64,000 nucleotides of DNA from JAEINY01 sp942490535. GTDB lineage: Bacteria > Bacteroidota > Bacteroidia > Bacteroidales > Marinilabiliaceae. The position numbers and the translations under genes are program-made. The notes under the pieces are model-generated. The model did no database searches. It had not been told where the DNA came from and worked only from the letters and a program-made list of their open reading frames with translations. Location: contig CALNXQ010000004.1 of the NCBI GenBank assembly GCA_942490535.1, forward strand, positions 434,001 through 498,000, in the 5' to 3' direction. Of the stretch, positions 44,681 through 54,215 are shown piece after piece; position 1 is the stretch's first letter; every line of letters begins with the position of its first letter.

Positions 44681-46675
44681 ATGAAACGACTTATTTTACT
44701 ATTACTTGTGGCCTTTACCGGTCTGTTGGCATCGTCTGCTACCACATTAAGTACTGAAAAATCAGAAGAAAAGAAGGCCATCACGGCATCAGAGCAATCA
44801 AAAGAAACCCTTGTTAAATTTGATTATCAGGAATTTAAAAAACAGCAAAGTGCAGAGCGGCAGGAAGGTAAGGAAAGTAGCTCAATGCTCACCCTGTTAT
44901 TGGTATTGGCTGCTGTTATTGGGGTTGTTTATTTATTGTTAATTAATAAGCACACTGCTCTGAAGCTCAAGCTGAAGGCCAAAATCATTGCTGTCGCTTT
45001 ATCTGTCAACGCCTTATTAATCCTCATCGCGGTATCCAACTTCATATCACTTCAAGGGATAGGTCAAGAGCTTGATCGAATTGCCAATGATGATATTGTT
45101 CTAAGTCAGTTCGTGACCGAAATTGAGAAAAATGCCCTGCAACAAGAAATTGTGCTACAGAAAATATTAATACTGGCACACACTGGTGTCAACCAAAATA
45201 GATCAGAAATAGAAGCGTTGGAAGGCGAGTTCAATGCCTTGACGGAAGCAGTAGATAAGAATTTATTGGATGCTGCGCATACTTGTAAGGATATTTTAGT
45301 GCATGAAACCGATGCGGTTCAACTGGAAGAATTTCAATCTTTATTTAACGAAATTGTAAGGATTGATGCCATACATGATGCTTTTGAAGGACATGTGAAC
45401 GAGTTGTTCGGCGCGGTGAATACCAACCGGATGAATCAGGTGAGTCAGATGGAACACGCCATAGAGGTAGAAGCTGAAGGCATTGCGCATGTGACAGATA
45501 GTATCCTGGGGACCATTGAAGTATTTACGAATAAAAGTGCTAAAACGGCTTTGAATCATGAGAAAGCGGCAATCCGGGATAACATCGTTGTGTCTTCCTC
45601 AGCTATTTTATTGGCTATCCTGTTGGGTGTTTTAGTGTCCAATAAAATATCCGCTCAATTGGGTGGTGAACCCGAAGAAGTAGCAGAAATTAGCCAGAAT
45701 ATGGCCAATGGTAACCTGGCTTTCGACCTGACAATTTATGGGGAACGTAGTGGTGCCATGAGTGATTTGCTGGATATGACCCGGAAATTGAAAGATGTGA
45801 TTGGTACCATTATTAACGGAGCAACCAATATTACGGCCGCAAGCCAGCAGTTAAGCTCTACCTCTCAGCAAATATCAACGGGTGTGAACGAGCAGGCGGC
45901 CTCATCCGAAGAGGTTTCTTCATCCATGGAACAGATGGCCGCAAACATTCAGCAGAATACGGAGAATGCCTTTAAAACCCGCCAGATAAGTGGGAAAGCA
46001 TCCAATGCCATGGAGCAAGTGGCAGTCGCTTCTGAAGACAGTATGAATGCTGTAAAGGATATCTATTCTAAAATAAATATCGTAGTGGAAATTGCTGAAA
46101 AGACTGATTTATTAGCCATTAATGCAGCCGTTGAAGCCGCTCGTGCTGGTGATCAGGGACGTGGTTTTGCTGTAGTAGCCGCTGAAGTCAGAAAATTAGC
46201 CGAACGAAGCCAGGCAGCTGCCAATGAAATTGTCACGTTAGCGGAGCGTGGTATGAAACTAACGGAAGAATCAACGCACATGCTGAAAGATATTGTACCG
46301 GATATTCAGGAAACATCTCGCTTGGTGGAAGAGATTGCCAGCTCCAGTCAGGAACAGGATTCAGGTGCCAACCAGGTGAATACAGCCATTCAGCAATTAA
46401 CCATGGTAACGCAGCAAAATGCATCAGCTGCAGAGGAAATGGCCAGTGGGTCAGAAGAAATGGCATCGCAAGCGGCCGAATTAGAGGATATTATAGGTCA
46501 TTTTACAATTGAAGAGAAAGGTGTAGGAAAAAAGAAAGCGCCAAGGAATGCAGGTTTAATTCACCAATCTCCAAAAGTCATGAATAAGGATCAAAAATAC
46601 AAAGAGGACTTAAAGCAGTTTGATCTGGATTTATCCCGACTGGCAGCAAATACCGATGAATTTGAAGCCATGTAA
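44681..46675 (+). CDS. Chemoreceptor with cleavable-looking signal peptide and divergent tip
   Basis: 664 residues. The N-terminus looks like a Sec signal peptide (MKRLILLLLVAFTGLLASSA) followed by ~45 charged residues, a helix (about 69-87), a short basic loop, another helix (about 100-118), a periplasmic four-helix-bundle-like domain (about 120-300), a last helix (about 303-322) and the signalling domain. This is an odd topology; most receptors have two helices. The tip reads EIAEKTDLLAINAAVEAARA, where the other four receptors here have DIA(F/M)QTNILALNA. A ~60-residue C-terminal extension follows. Being beside CheW and CheA, it is likely their dedicated receptor. Confidence 0.9.
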   Translation: MKRLILLLLVAFTGLLASSATTLSTEKSEEKKAITASEQSKETLVKFDYQEFKKQQSAERQEGKESSSMLTLLLVLAAVIGVVYLLLINKHTALKLKLKAKIIAVALSVNALLILIAVSNFISLQGIGQELDRIANDDIVLSQFVTEIEKNALQQEIVLQKILILAHTGVNQNRSEIEALEGEFNALTEAVDKNLLDAAHTCKDILVHETDAVQLEEFQSLFNEIVRIDAIHDAFEGHVNELFGAVNTNRMNQVSQMEHAIEVEAEGIAHVTDSILGTIEVFTNKSAKTALNHEKAAIRDNIVVSSSAILLAILLGVLVSNKISAQLGGEPEEVAEISQNMANGNLAFDLTIYGERSGAMSDLLDMTRKLKDVIGTIINGATNITAASQQLSSTSQQISTGVNEQAASSEEVSSSMEQMAANIQQNTENAFKTRQISGKASNAMEQVAVASEDSMNAVKDIYSKINIVVEIAEKTDLLAINAAVEAARAGDQGRGFAVVAAEVRKLAERSQAAANEIVTLAERGMKLTEESTHMLKDIVPDIQETSRLVEEIASSSQEQDSGANQVNTAIQQLTMVTQQNASAAEEMASGSEEMASQAAELEDIIGHFTIEEKGVGKKKAPRNAGLIHQSPKVMNKDQKYKEDLKQFDLDLSRLAANTDEFEAM

Positions 46676-46695
46676 ACACTATTGAAATGCAATCG

Positions 46696-46724
46696 CTGGC
46701 GGTTTCAGGTTCATCTGCCGCCAG
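46696..46724 (+). other. GC-rich stem-loop between chemoreceptor and receiver genes
   Basis: CTGGCGG (46696-46702) pairs with CCGCCAG (46718-46724), 20 bp after the chemoreceptor stop. With no T-tract it may attenuate or process the mRNA rather than fully terminate. Confidence 0.4.
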
Positions 46725-46841
46725 TGCTTGTAATTGCCAAAGGTCTTATGAAGGGGCTTCGCAAAAAACAGTTCTATTCAAATTTGAAGGCGTTTGTATC
46801 TATATGTTTCAGGAAGGTTATTTGATTTTAAAATTTGAGAC

Positions 46842-47264
46842 ATGGTCAACAGAGAGAAGAGCAAATATTACCTGATCGATAACAACCCAAACTTTTCGGA
46901 GGCTTTAAAAATTTATCTGGAATGCATTATGGATGGAATTGTGAGTGGCCATTCAGTGCATGGGGCAGAGGTTCATTTTGACCCGGCCATATTCTATACA
47001 GATATGATTCTATTGCACATGGATGGTGAAATATTTGAAGGACTTAGGACTGCCGCTCAATTATTCAGAATGAATCATCGCTTCAAGATACTCGCCATTG
47101 CCGATAATGCCCGTTCTACCTGTTTAAACCTTTTAATATCTAGTGGCTTAAGAGGTTGTGTGGTCAGAAATAGTGTGTGTAGTGAGTTGCCCGGTGCCAT
47201 CCAAAAAATCAAAGCAGGGGGCTATTACTTTTCAAATCAAATATCCATACTCCCCCAAGCATGA
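46842..47264 (+). CDS. Degenerate receiver-domain protein (no phosphoacceptor Asp)
   Basis: 140 residues, receiver fold only, no DNA-binding domain. Aligned by eye with the receiver protein at 57584, the strand order and many residues match (GLRGCVVRNS with GFKGCVLKDD; GGYYFS with GELYFT). The phosphoacceptor Asp is His59 (MILLHMDGE), the signalling Thr/Ser is Ala (AIADNA), the conserved Lys is Arg, and only one of the two metal-binding acids remains (IDNN). It cannot be phosphorylated in the usual way. It lies 28 bp before cheA, where a CheY would often be found, and may act as a structural or competitive partner. An alternative is a decaying gene, but the frame is intact. Confidence 0.82.
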   Translation: MVNREKSKYYLIDNNPNFSEALKIYLECIMDGIVSGHSVHGAEVHFDPAIFYTDMILLHMDGEIFEGLRTAAQLFRMNHRFKILAIADNARSTCLNLLISSGLRGCVVRNSVCSELPGAIQKIKAGGYYFSNQISILPQA

Positions 47265-47292
47265 TTTTGCTAAACCTTAAAGACGATAAAAA

Positions 47293-49317
47293 ATGAATCC
47301 AAACGATATTTCAAAATTCAAGCAACTGTTTATTGAGGAGGTGACTACCTTGCTAAACTCCATGGAAGGTATCATCCTTGATTTGGAACAATCTCCGGAT
47401 AACTCAAAACTGATTGGGGAAATATTCAGGGTGATGCATACCATCAAGGGTGTTAGCGGCATGTATGGTTTCCAGGGCATGAGTGATTTGACGCATCACA
47501 TTGAAAACATCTATGACTTAATACGAAACGGAAAATTGCCCGTCAGTCAGGATGTTCTCAATTTAACCCTTAAGTCTGTTGATCTATTATTTGCTCAAAT
47601 TAAAGATCAACACTTATCAGATCCTGAGAATGCCGCCCTGCAACAGGAGTTGCTCAAAGAATGGAATCAAATGCTGGGGATGGCGAAAAACAAAAAAACG
47701 CTTCGTCAACCGCCAGTTACAGCGCCAACGAGTGCAATCGTTACCTATAATATCCTATTGCATACGCCGCAAAGTGTGGTGGATCGCCGCATTAATCTCT
47801 TTTACACCATCAAAGATTTGTCTGAGATTGGCGAGATTCGTGCCATTAACAGCTTACCTGTTGAGGCCGATGAGGAAGAACGGTGGAGTATTTTTGTGGT
47901 GGGAGAAATGACTCCCAACGATGTGGAAGATGCGCTAATGTTTGTATTTGAGTATTGCATTATTCGCAAAGTGGCAGATTTTGATCTGTTCGATAGCGAA
48001 GCATGCCGTAAACAGACTATTGAGTTATCTGCTCAGGAAGAGGTGGAAGAGACGAAAGCCAACCCATCAAAAGACAAGATCGAAAGCCAACCCATTATCA
48101 ACTGTACCTCCCCAAAAACGGATAAAACCCTTAACACCATCGAATCTATCCGCCAGAATATGAATAAGGTCTCTGTTGAGTCCGAGAAGCTGGATCATTT
48201 GATGTATCTGGTGAGTGAACTAATCACCACCACTTCCCAATTAAATCTGGGCACCCAGTCAAAAGCTTTTGAATCCATTCGTTCACAAATGGAAAAATTG
48301 GATAAGCTGTCCAAACAGTTTCGTAATAATGCGCTGGATATCCGACTGATTCCCATTGGGGATATCATTCCTAAATTTAATCGTTTGGTACGCGATACCT
48401 CCAAGGCATTGGGCAAAGAAGTGGAATTTATCACCGAAGGAATGGAGACAGAATTGGATAAAAGTTCCATTGATATGATCGCAGAACCCTTGGTACATAT
48501 GGTGCGCAATGCCCTGGATCATGGTTTGGAGTGTCCGGAGGAACGCCTGGAGCATGGAAAAGAAGCAAAGGGTATTATTCGTTTAAAGGCGTATAATTCG
48601 GGTAATAATATATTTATTGAGATTTCGGATGATGGCCATGGATTGGATAAGAATAAGATCATATCCAAGGCCATTGAAAAGGGAATTATTAAATCGGCTG
48701 ATACATGGAGTGACAAGGAGATCTATAATCTAATTTGTCATCCGGGTTTTTCAACTGCACAGGTGGTTACTTCTTTATCTGGCCGTGGGGTAGGTATGGA
48801 TGTGGTCATGCAAAAGATTAAGCAAATGCGTGGCGAGCTTGAAATAGACAGTGCTAGTGGCAAAGGCACTAAATTTACCATTAAATTGCAGCAATCCATT
48901 ACCATTATGGATACCTTGCTCATTCGATCCGCTGAGATGAAATACTTGTTACCACTCACCGATGTCGAAGTCTGCTCGCAATATGCTTATGCCGATTTAA
49001 AAGAGCGCATTCGCCATGGTACCATTGGTTATGAGCAAGAATTAATTCCTTTTGTGTCGCTCCGTCACCTGCTTGAATTGGATGCAAACGCACCGAGAAT
49101 GACTAAAATGGTGATTTTAAATAAAAACGGGAAGCGAATCGCCATTTTTGCCGATGAAATTATTGGTCAACATCAGGCTGTGCTGAAACCAATGGGTGAT
49201 TTGGTTAAAAATCATAAAGCATTTTCAGCGGCCAGCGTTTTAGGGAATGGTGAAGTGGCTTTTTTGTTGGATACGAATTCAATCCAATTCGATTCCTACA
49301 CTAAAGCGGGATCCTGA
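47293..49317 (+). CDS. cheA: CheA-type chemotaxis histidine kinase
   Basis: 674 residues. Domains in order: P1/Hpt with phosphorylated H49 (VMHTIKGVSGMYGF); a ~130-residue P2-like region (about 145-260); a linker; P3 dimerisation (about 290-355, KLDHLMYLVSELITT); P4 kinase with the N box (HMVRNALDHGLE), G1 (DDGHGLD) and G2 (GRGVGMDVV); and the P5 CheW-like domain (about 530-660). All catalytic elements are present. It is the last gene of the cheW operon, 28 bp after the degenerate receiver, and is followed by a terminator. No cheR, cheB or ordinary cheY accompanies it. Confidence 0.95.
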   Translation: MNPNDISKFKQLFIEEVTTLLNSMEGIILDLEQSPDNSKLIGEIFRVMHTIKGVSGMYGFQGMSDLTHHIENIYDLIRNGKLPVSQDVLNLTLKSVDLLFAQIKDQHLSDPENAALQQELLKEWNQMLGMAKNKKTLRQPPVTAPTSAIVTYNILLHTPQSVVDRRINLFYTIKDLSEIGEIRAINSLPVEADEEERWSIFVVGEMTPNDVEDALMFVFEYCIIRKVADFDLFDSEACRKQTIELSAQEEVEETKANPSKDKIESQPIINCTSPKTDKTLNTIESIRQNMNKVSVESEKLDHLMYLVSELITTTSQLNLGTQSKAFESIRSQMEKLDKLSKQFRNNALDIRLIPIGDIIPKFNRLVRDTSKALGKEVEFITEGMETELDKSSIDMIAEPLVHMVRNALDHGLECPEERLEHGKEAKGIIRLKAYNSGNNIFIEISDDGHGLDKNKIISKAIEKGIIKSADTWSDKEIYNLICHPGFSTAQVVTSLSGRGVGMDVVMQKIKQMRGELEIDSASGKGTKFTIKLQQSITIMDTLLIRSAEMKYLLPLTDVEVCSQYAYADLKERIRHGTIGYEQELIPFVSLRHLLELDANAPRMTKMVILNKNGKRIAIFADEIIGQHQAVLKPMGDLVKNHKAFSAASVLGNGEVAFLLDTNSIQFDSYTKAGS

Positions 49318-49374
49318 AAAAGCTGCTTTCAGACCAAAAGCAAGACTAACGTTTAACATCCTTTCAACATCGAT

Positions 49375-49407
49375 AAAGGGGCTCTCTAGTGGATAGGAGC
49401 TCCTTTT
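49375..49407. terminator. Terminator between cheA and the convergent kinase gene
   Basis: AAAGGGGCTC (49375-49384) pairs with GAGCTCCTTT (49397-49406), one G-U pair, T-rich on the plus strand. The two genes converge here. Confidence 0.8.
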
Positions 49408-49542
49408 CTCTATCAGAAATTATTTATCCGGTAATCGTATTCTTATGTCAAGATAGATCGATGTTACCAGCCCAGGGATGCTTCCTTTGGTGGTGAACCA
49501 TTATTTCAGGAACGATCCAGTGTAATATAAGCTACCAACTAG

Positions 49543-50697
49543 CTATCCAATGGGTAAGGTCACCGTAAAGACCGATCCTTTGGATAATTCTGAATCGATT
49601 GTGATGCAACCGCCTAACTTTTTCACAAAACCATCAACAACGGCTAAGCCTAAACCATTGCCACGGTAGATACTTTCAGGTTCATGAGCATGCGTCACAA
49701 ATCGATTAAATATGACATCGAATTTATCTTGGGGGATACCAATGCCCGTATCTTTCACGTGTATTACTAAATTGCTGTTATCTTTTTCTACCACAATTTC
49801 GATTTGACCTTCAGGTGTGAATTTTATAGCATTGTCCAGCAGTTGTTTGATGATTTCCCAAATCAGTTTTTGGTCTAGTAACAATGGTTCACGCCCAATA
49901 TTTCCTGTTTTCACGGTCAATTGAACGCCCTTGGCATGGAGGAGAGGATCATATTCATAAGTGAGGTTTGCCAATAGTTGTGATAGAATAACGGGTTGAA
50001 GGCTAATGTGAACCTGATTGGACTCAATAAGGGAGATATTCATGATATTGGTCATCACATTTAACAGATCAGCTCCATTTTTTTGGATGAGATCAAAATA
50101 CATGCGGTACTTTTCCGAAAATACCTCTTCGGAGTTAAGCAATGAAATAAATCCCATAATGCCATTGAGCGGCGTTCGTATTTCATGGGAGATGTTTTTA
50201 ATGAACCTAGTTTTCAGACGGGCACTTTCCTCAGCTTTTTCTTTGGCTAAGGAGAGCTCTTTATTAAGAGCAACCAACTCCTCATTTTGTTGGTTCAATT
50301 TATGCCAGGCCTGCAACTTTTGTTTTTGTTCCTCCACATATTCCAGTGCATTTTGTATGGCACGCGGAACCATGGCCATGTTATCTTTTATAATGTAGTG
50401 CCAGGCACCATCTTTCAAGCATTGCACCGATGTTTCTTCATTCACCCGCCCGGTAATAATGATGATGGGTAAATTAGCATCAAACTCCTTCACGGCTCTA
50501 ATGGTATCAAACCCTGTAAAACTACCCAGGTTAAAGTCCGATAACACAATGCTGGGACGAAAGGATTTCAGCAGTTGAATGAACTTATCGTAATTATCGG
50601 TGGTTTTATGTTCAAATTCCAGACCCGACTTCTTCAATCGGTTTAATAATAATAGATTATCGAATTCATCATCTTCTACTATGAGAATACGGATCAT
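49543..50697 (-). CDS. Receiver-histidine kinase hybrid (soluble)
   Basis: 384 residues from the ATG at 50697; the frame is open to an ATG at 50763 that would overlap the upstream receiver gene by 8 bp, and either could be used. It has an N-terminal receiver with D54 (IVLSDFN), a coiled coil (about 120-155), HisKA with H171 (NISHEIRTPLNGIMGF) and a HATPase domain (DTGIGIP, GNGLGLAVV). No membrane helix. Third gene of the minus-strand operon. The operon order suggests phosphoryl relay from the membrane kinase through the single receiver to this hybrid. Confidence 0.92.
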   Translation of the reverse strand: MIRILIVEDDEFDNLLLLNRLKKSGLEFEHKTTDNYDKFIQLLKSFRPSIVLSDFNLGSFTGFDTIRAVKEFDANLPIIIITGRVNEETSVQCLKDGAWHYIIKDNMAMVPRAIQNALEYVEEQKQKLQAWHKLNQQNEELVALNKELSLAKEKAEESARLKTRFIKNISHEIRTPLNGIMGFISLLNSEEVFSEKYRMYFDLIQKNGADLLNVMTNIMNISLIESNQVHISLQPVILSQLLANLTYEYDPLLHAKGVQLTVKTGNIGREPLLLDQKLIWEIIKQLLDNAIKFTPEGQIEIVVEKDNSNLVIHVKDTGIGIPQDKFDVIFNRFVTHAHEPESIYRGNGLGLAVVDGFVKKLGGCITIDSELSKGSVFTVTLPIG

Positions 50698-50755
50698 AGT
50701 TATAATGTTTTGCTTTTGAGACCAGGCTTCAGATGGATATATATGGTTTATTAAT

Positions 50756-51202
50756 TCATTCATTGGATCTTTTATTTAGGACTAACCAATAGAAGCCCAC
50801 ATCTTTGATGGATTCAGCAAACTTTTGAAAGTCTACCGGTTTCACAATATAGCTATTCACGCCCAATTGATAACTTTCGGTAATGTCCCGCTCTTCCTGC
50901 GAAGAGGTTAAAATTACAATGGGTGTGGATTTGGTTTCCGGATGTTTTCGTATTTCAGCCAACACCTCCAGTCCATCCACTTTGGGCATTTTAAGGTCCA
51001 ATAAGATGAGTTTGGGATTGGGGCCTTGTTTCCGGTGGGTGTAATCACCTCTTAAAAACATGTAATCCAGAGCTTCCTCTCCATCTTTCACCCATAATAT
51101 CTGATTGCTCACATTACTTTTTTTTAACGCCCGTAGTGCCAATTGGGCATCATCCGGATTATCTTCCACCAAAAGAATTTCAACAGTTTGATGATTGTCC
51201 AT
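50756..51202 (-). CDS. Single-domain response regulator (Rcp1-like)
   Basis: 148 residues, receiver only, phosphoacceptor D69 (LILLDLKMP), with the long beta3-adjacent insertion typical of Rcp1 regulators that serve phytochrome-like and PAS/GAF kinases. Encoded 11 bp after a GAF/PAS kinase and overlapping or just before a receiver-HK hybrid. Likely the direct phosphoacceptor of the upstream kinase. Confidence 0.93.
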   Translation of the reverse strand: MDNHQTVEILLVEDNPDDAQLALRALKKSNVSNQILWVKDGEEALDYMFLRGDYTHRKQGPNPKLILLDLKMPKVDGLEVLAEIRKHPETKSTPIVILTSSQEERDITESYQLGVNSYIVKPVDFQKFAESIKDVGFYWLVLNKRSNE

Positions 51203-51213
51203 AATTACATGTT

Positions 51214-53970
51214 TTATTGCGGTAATGTAAAATAAAATGTGGCCCCATGGTTAACCTCTCCATCACCCCAGATGCGACCACCATGTTTAAAGATAATCCG
51301 CTGCACAAAGGCCAGTCCAACGCCGGTTCCTTCAAACTCATTATCACTATGTAAACGCTGAAAGACCCCAAATAGTTTTGACTTGTATTTATTGTTAAAG
51401 CCCACCCCATTATCGCGCACAAAATAAACAACTTCTTCATTTTCATTCACTGAACCCACTTCAATGACCGGTTTTTCTTTTTTAGAAGAGTATTTAACTG
51501 CATTGGACACCAAATTGTGCACGACTTGTTTGATGAGTTCAGGGGCCCCTTTGGCCTCTGGTAATTCGGCTACCGAATATTCCAGTTTAGATAAGGTATT
51601 GTTAGTTTTGTAAGCGGAAAGTTCATCCTTGAAGAACTTGGTAAGGTTGATTTTTTGTTTATTGATATTTGAGCGGTGTAGCCTGGAGAAAGCCAGGATT
51701 TCATCTATCAAGCGCCCCATGCGTTCTGAATTGCGCACAATGTTGTCTACATATTGTTGGCCCTCCTCATCAAATTGGGCGCAGTAATCCTCCTTGAGAA
51801 TATTGCCAAAACCGGCGATGGCGCGGAGAGGGGCTCTCAAATCGTGGGATACGCTGTAGCTGAAACTCTCCAACTCGGCATTGGTGGCTTCCAGCTGGCG
51901 GGTGCGTTCCTTAATTCGGGCCTCCAGTGTTTGATTAAATTCCCGAATCTCTTTCTCCCTTAGTTTATGTTCGGTAATGTCATTAAAAAATAAAATGATA
52001 CTGTCTTGACCTGAATATTGAATGGTATGCCCTGCCATTTGCAATACTTTTTCTTCGCCTTGCTGAGTAAGGATATTCATTTCCAGGCTATCCTTGACTT
52101 CCTGGTGGGGAATGTTTTCAAACCATTGTTTAAATAGTTGTATGTTTTTACTTTCAATAAATTTGTAGATGTTGTAGGAAAAGTCACCACCCAGGTTTTC
52201 ATTGATCAACTTTTTAAAGGCCACATTGGATTCTATTACTTCGCCATCTTGTTGGCATAGCAAAATGGCATCGTAACTATTATTGAAAATGGAACGATAA
52301 TTCTCACGGCTCACATTGAGTGCTTTTGAAGATATAATCCGGTTTAGGGCTTGTCCCACAATTTCAGAAACCAAAATCAATGAATCCATTTCAAGTTTTA
52401 GCCAGTCTGAGCCGATGGCCTTGCGCTCCAGGTACAAGATACCGCCCAACTTATTTTCCAAAGAGATGGGCAACACGCAAATTTGTGCCCCATTGGTCTG
52501 GTCATAACCATATTCCCGCATATTGGATTGTTTGAGGATGCGCCTGTTTTTTAAGCGGATTAGAATTTCTTCCTGGGTAAAAAACGACAACTTAAAGGCT
52601 TTGCATACCTCGGAGGGAAAACAGTAATCTAATTTCAGACCGGTGTTTTTCTCATCATCAATGAGTATCACGGCCATCTTATTAATGAGGAAGGTTTCCT
52701 GCAAACGCAAGGCCAACAACTCCAGGTTTTTTTTCCAGTCTTCTTTAAGTACAAATTCTTTTGAGATGCCGGAAAGCGTTTCGGAGATGGAGGTATTATA
52801 CAATACAGAAGAGAGGCTGGATTGAAGTCGGTTGATCATCTCACTAATGGCTTTGTTCAAGCCAATTTTGTTTTTGACGTCCACCGGTTTCAACTGCTCA
52901 TATTCTTCAATGTCCGTTAATTCAACTAACTCATTGGGATCGGCGCCTAATTTTTCATAGAGACTGCGGGAAATGAAAAAGGAGAGGAGTAAGGTACCAC
53001 CTAAGCCACCCAATAAAACTAAAATGGAGAGCAAGTTCATGTTGGTCACTTTAATTTGTAAATCCCTGGCCGACTCACTGGCTTGATTTTTCTCAGTAGT
53101 AGCGATGGTGTTCATCACATATTCCAGGGTGGCCATGTAGCTGTGCTCGATAGTTTCAATGGTTTTTAAGGCTTGCAGTTTATTATTTGGGTTATAGTTT
53201 TCAAATATCTCTTTGGCGCCATTGTCGATTTGCATGAAGAGGATTTTGATCTCCTCAATGGCCTTCCGCTCACCCAACCGACGCTCAATAACTTCCAGCT
53301 TTTTCAGGTAATATTCAAAGGAGGCTGCAGCTTCCAGGTAGTCAATTTTTGATTGGGGATTGCCACCAATGTACTTTGAGATATGACGTAGCACATCACC
53401 GGAGGCATTAATCAATTCCAGGTAGTATTGTACGCCAGGCAAATCATCCTGTAATAACTGACTCAGACTGTTTGATTTTTTAGCATCATCAACTTCTTCT
53501 TCCTTATAAGCATCCAGTTTGATTTCCAGAACACGCCCAAAGTTGAATTCAATATTTGTGTATTGTTCCTGCGCCCAGGCTTCTTTAGCGGGATCAAAGA
53601 GGTCAAAAACACCCTTGGCTTCGACAGCATAATTATCGATTAAATATCGAATGGTATCTTTATACATATTTTCAGCTTCGACATAAATTTTCTCGTTGTT
53701 GTCAAAGAGCGCATTGAAATCTGCTAAACCAGTCAGAAATTCATCTCTTTCTTCTTTTTCACCATCGACGTATTCCAGTAAATTTCCGTGCATCACACTT
53801 AATTGATGTAACATGGTTAATGAATTATTGGCTAGGGTGAAATCCTGATCGGTTATTTCATTGAGCCGGGTAGAAAAGGTTTGTAAAAAAATTAATACGA
53901 TGATAATGAGCATAGAGAATATGCCCGTTGGAATCAGGTTATTAAGGAGAATGGATTTTCGAAAGTTCAT
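51214..53970 (-). CDS. Membrane histidine kinase with helical periplasmic domain, GAF and PAS
   Basis: 918 residues. TM1 is near 10-30. A long, mostly helical periplasmic region (about 32-320) is followed by TM2 (about 323-345), a juxtamembrane HAMP-like linker, a GAF domain (about 420-570), PAS (about 580-695), HisKA with H709 (SYSVSHDLRAPLRAIAGF) and a HATPase domain (DNGVGFN, GTGVGLAFV). The kinase core is of the phytochrome-like HWE-free SHDLRAPLR type that works with Rcp1-like regulators, one of which follows directly. First gene of the three-gene operon. It is divergent from the kinase at 54216 across a dyad-containing gap. Confidence 0.92.
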   Translation of the reverse strand: MNFRKSILLNNLIPTGIFSMLIIIVLIFLQTFSTRLNEITDQDFTLANNSLTMLHQLSVMHGNLLEYVDGEKEERDEFLTGLADFNALFDNNEKIYVEAENMYKDTIRYLIDNYAVEAKGVFDLFDPAKEAWAQEQYTNIEFNFGRVLEIKLDAYKEEEVDDAKKSNSLSQLLQDDLPGVQYYLELINASGDVLRHISKYIGGNPQSKIDYLEAAASFEYYLKKLEVIERRLGERKAIEEIKILFMQIDNGAKEIFENYNPNNKLQALKTIETIEHSYMATLEYVMNTIATTEKNQASESARDLQIKVTNMNLLSILVLLGGLGGTLLLSFFISRSLYEKLGADPNELVELTDIEEYEQLKPVDVKNKIGLNKAISEMINRLQSSLSSVLYNTSISETLSGISKEFVLKEDWKKNLELLALRLQETFLINKMAVILIDDEKNTGLKLDYCFPSEVCKAFKLSFFTQEEILIRLKNRRILKQSNMREYGYDQTNGAQICVLPISLENKLGGILYLERKAIGSDWLKLEMDSLILVSEIVGQALNRIISSKALNVSRENYRSIFNNSYDAILLCQQDGEVIESNVAFKKLINENLGGDFSYNIYKFIESKNIQLFKQWFENIPHQEVKDSLEMNILTQQGEEKVLQMAGHTIQYSGQDSIILFFNDITEHKLREKEIREFNQTLEARIKERTRQLEATNAELESFSYSVSHDLRAPLRAIAGFGNILKEDYCAQFDEEGQQYVDNIVRNSERMGRLIDEILAFSRLHRSNINKQKINLTKFFKDELSAYKTNNTLSKLEYSVAELPEAKGAPELIKQVVHNLVSNAVKYSSKKEKPVIEVGSVNENEEVVYFVRDNGVGFNNKYKSKLFGVFQRLHSDNEFEGTGVGLAFVQRIIFKHGGRIWGDGEVNHGATFYFTLPQ

Positions 53971-54024
53971 GTTTTGCGCTCAGAATGGTTCAATTCAACT
54001 AAGGTATCAAAAGGAGCAGTAAAT

Positions 54025-54057
54025 GTAAATACCAGGGAACTAATACCTGGTTTTTAC
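54025..54057. promoter_or_regulatory. Dyad between divergent kinase genes
   Basis: A 12-bp inverted repeat with one mismatch, GTAAATACCAGG (54025-54036) and CCTGGTTTTTAC (54046-54057), with a 9-bp centre. Genes on both sides point away, so it is not a terminator. It contains CAGGGAACTAA, shared with the cheW upstream dyads. Likely operator. Confidence 0.6.
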
Positions 54058-54215
54058 TTTACTCGTAATTAAATTCTATTTTGTATCAAGCAGTGATGTT
54101 GTATAGTATAATTCCCGCCTATTGTTCAAGCGGCCAATAAGCCTGCGAAGAAAGCCAAACAATTCTTGGAGCTTGATGGTTTCTTTCATTATATTATGAA
54201 TTCAAATTAGCATGT

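Noticed and set aside
46687..46875. 62-aa frame between chemoreceptor and degenerate receiver
   Set aside because: It covers a GC-rich hairpin, overlaps the start of the receiver gene, and has no family features.
54025..54057. Hairpin as an intrinsic terminator
   Set aside because: The flanking genes diverge from this point, so nothing would end here; an operator role fits better.
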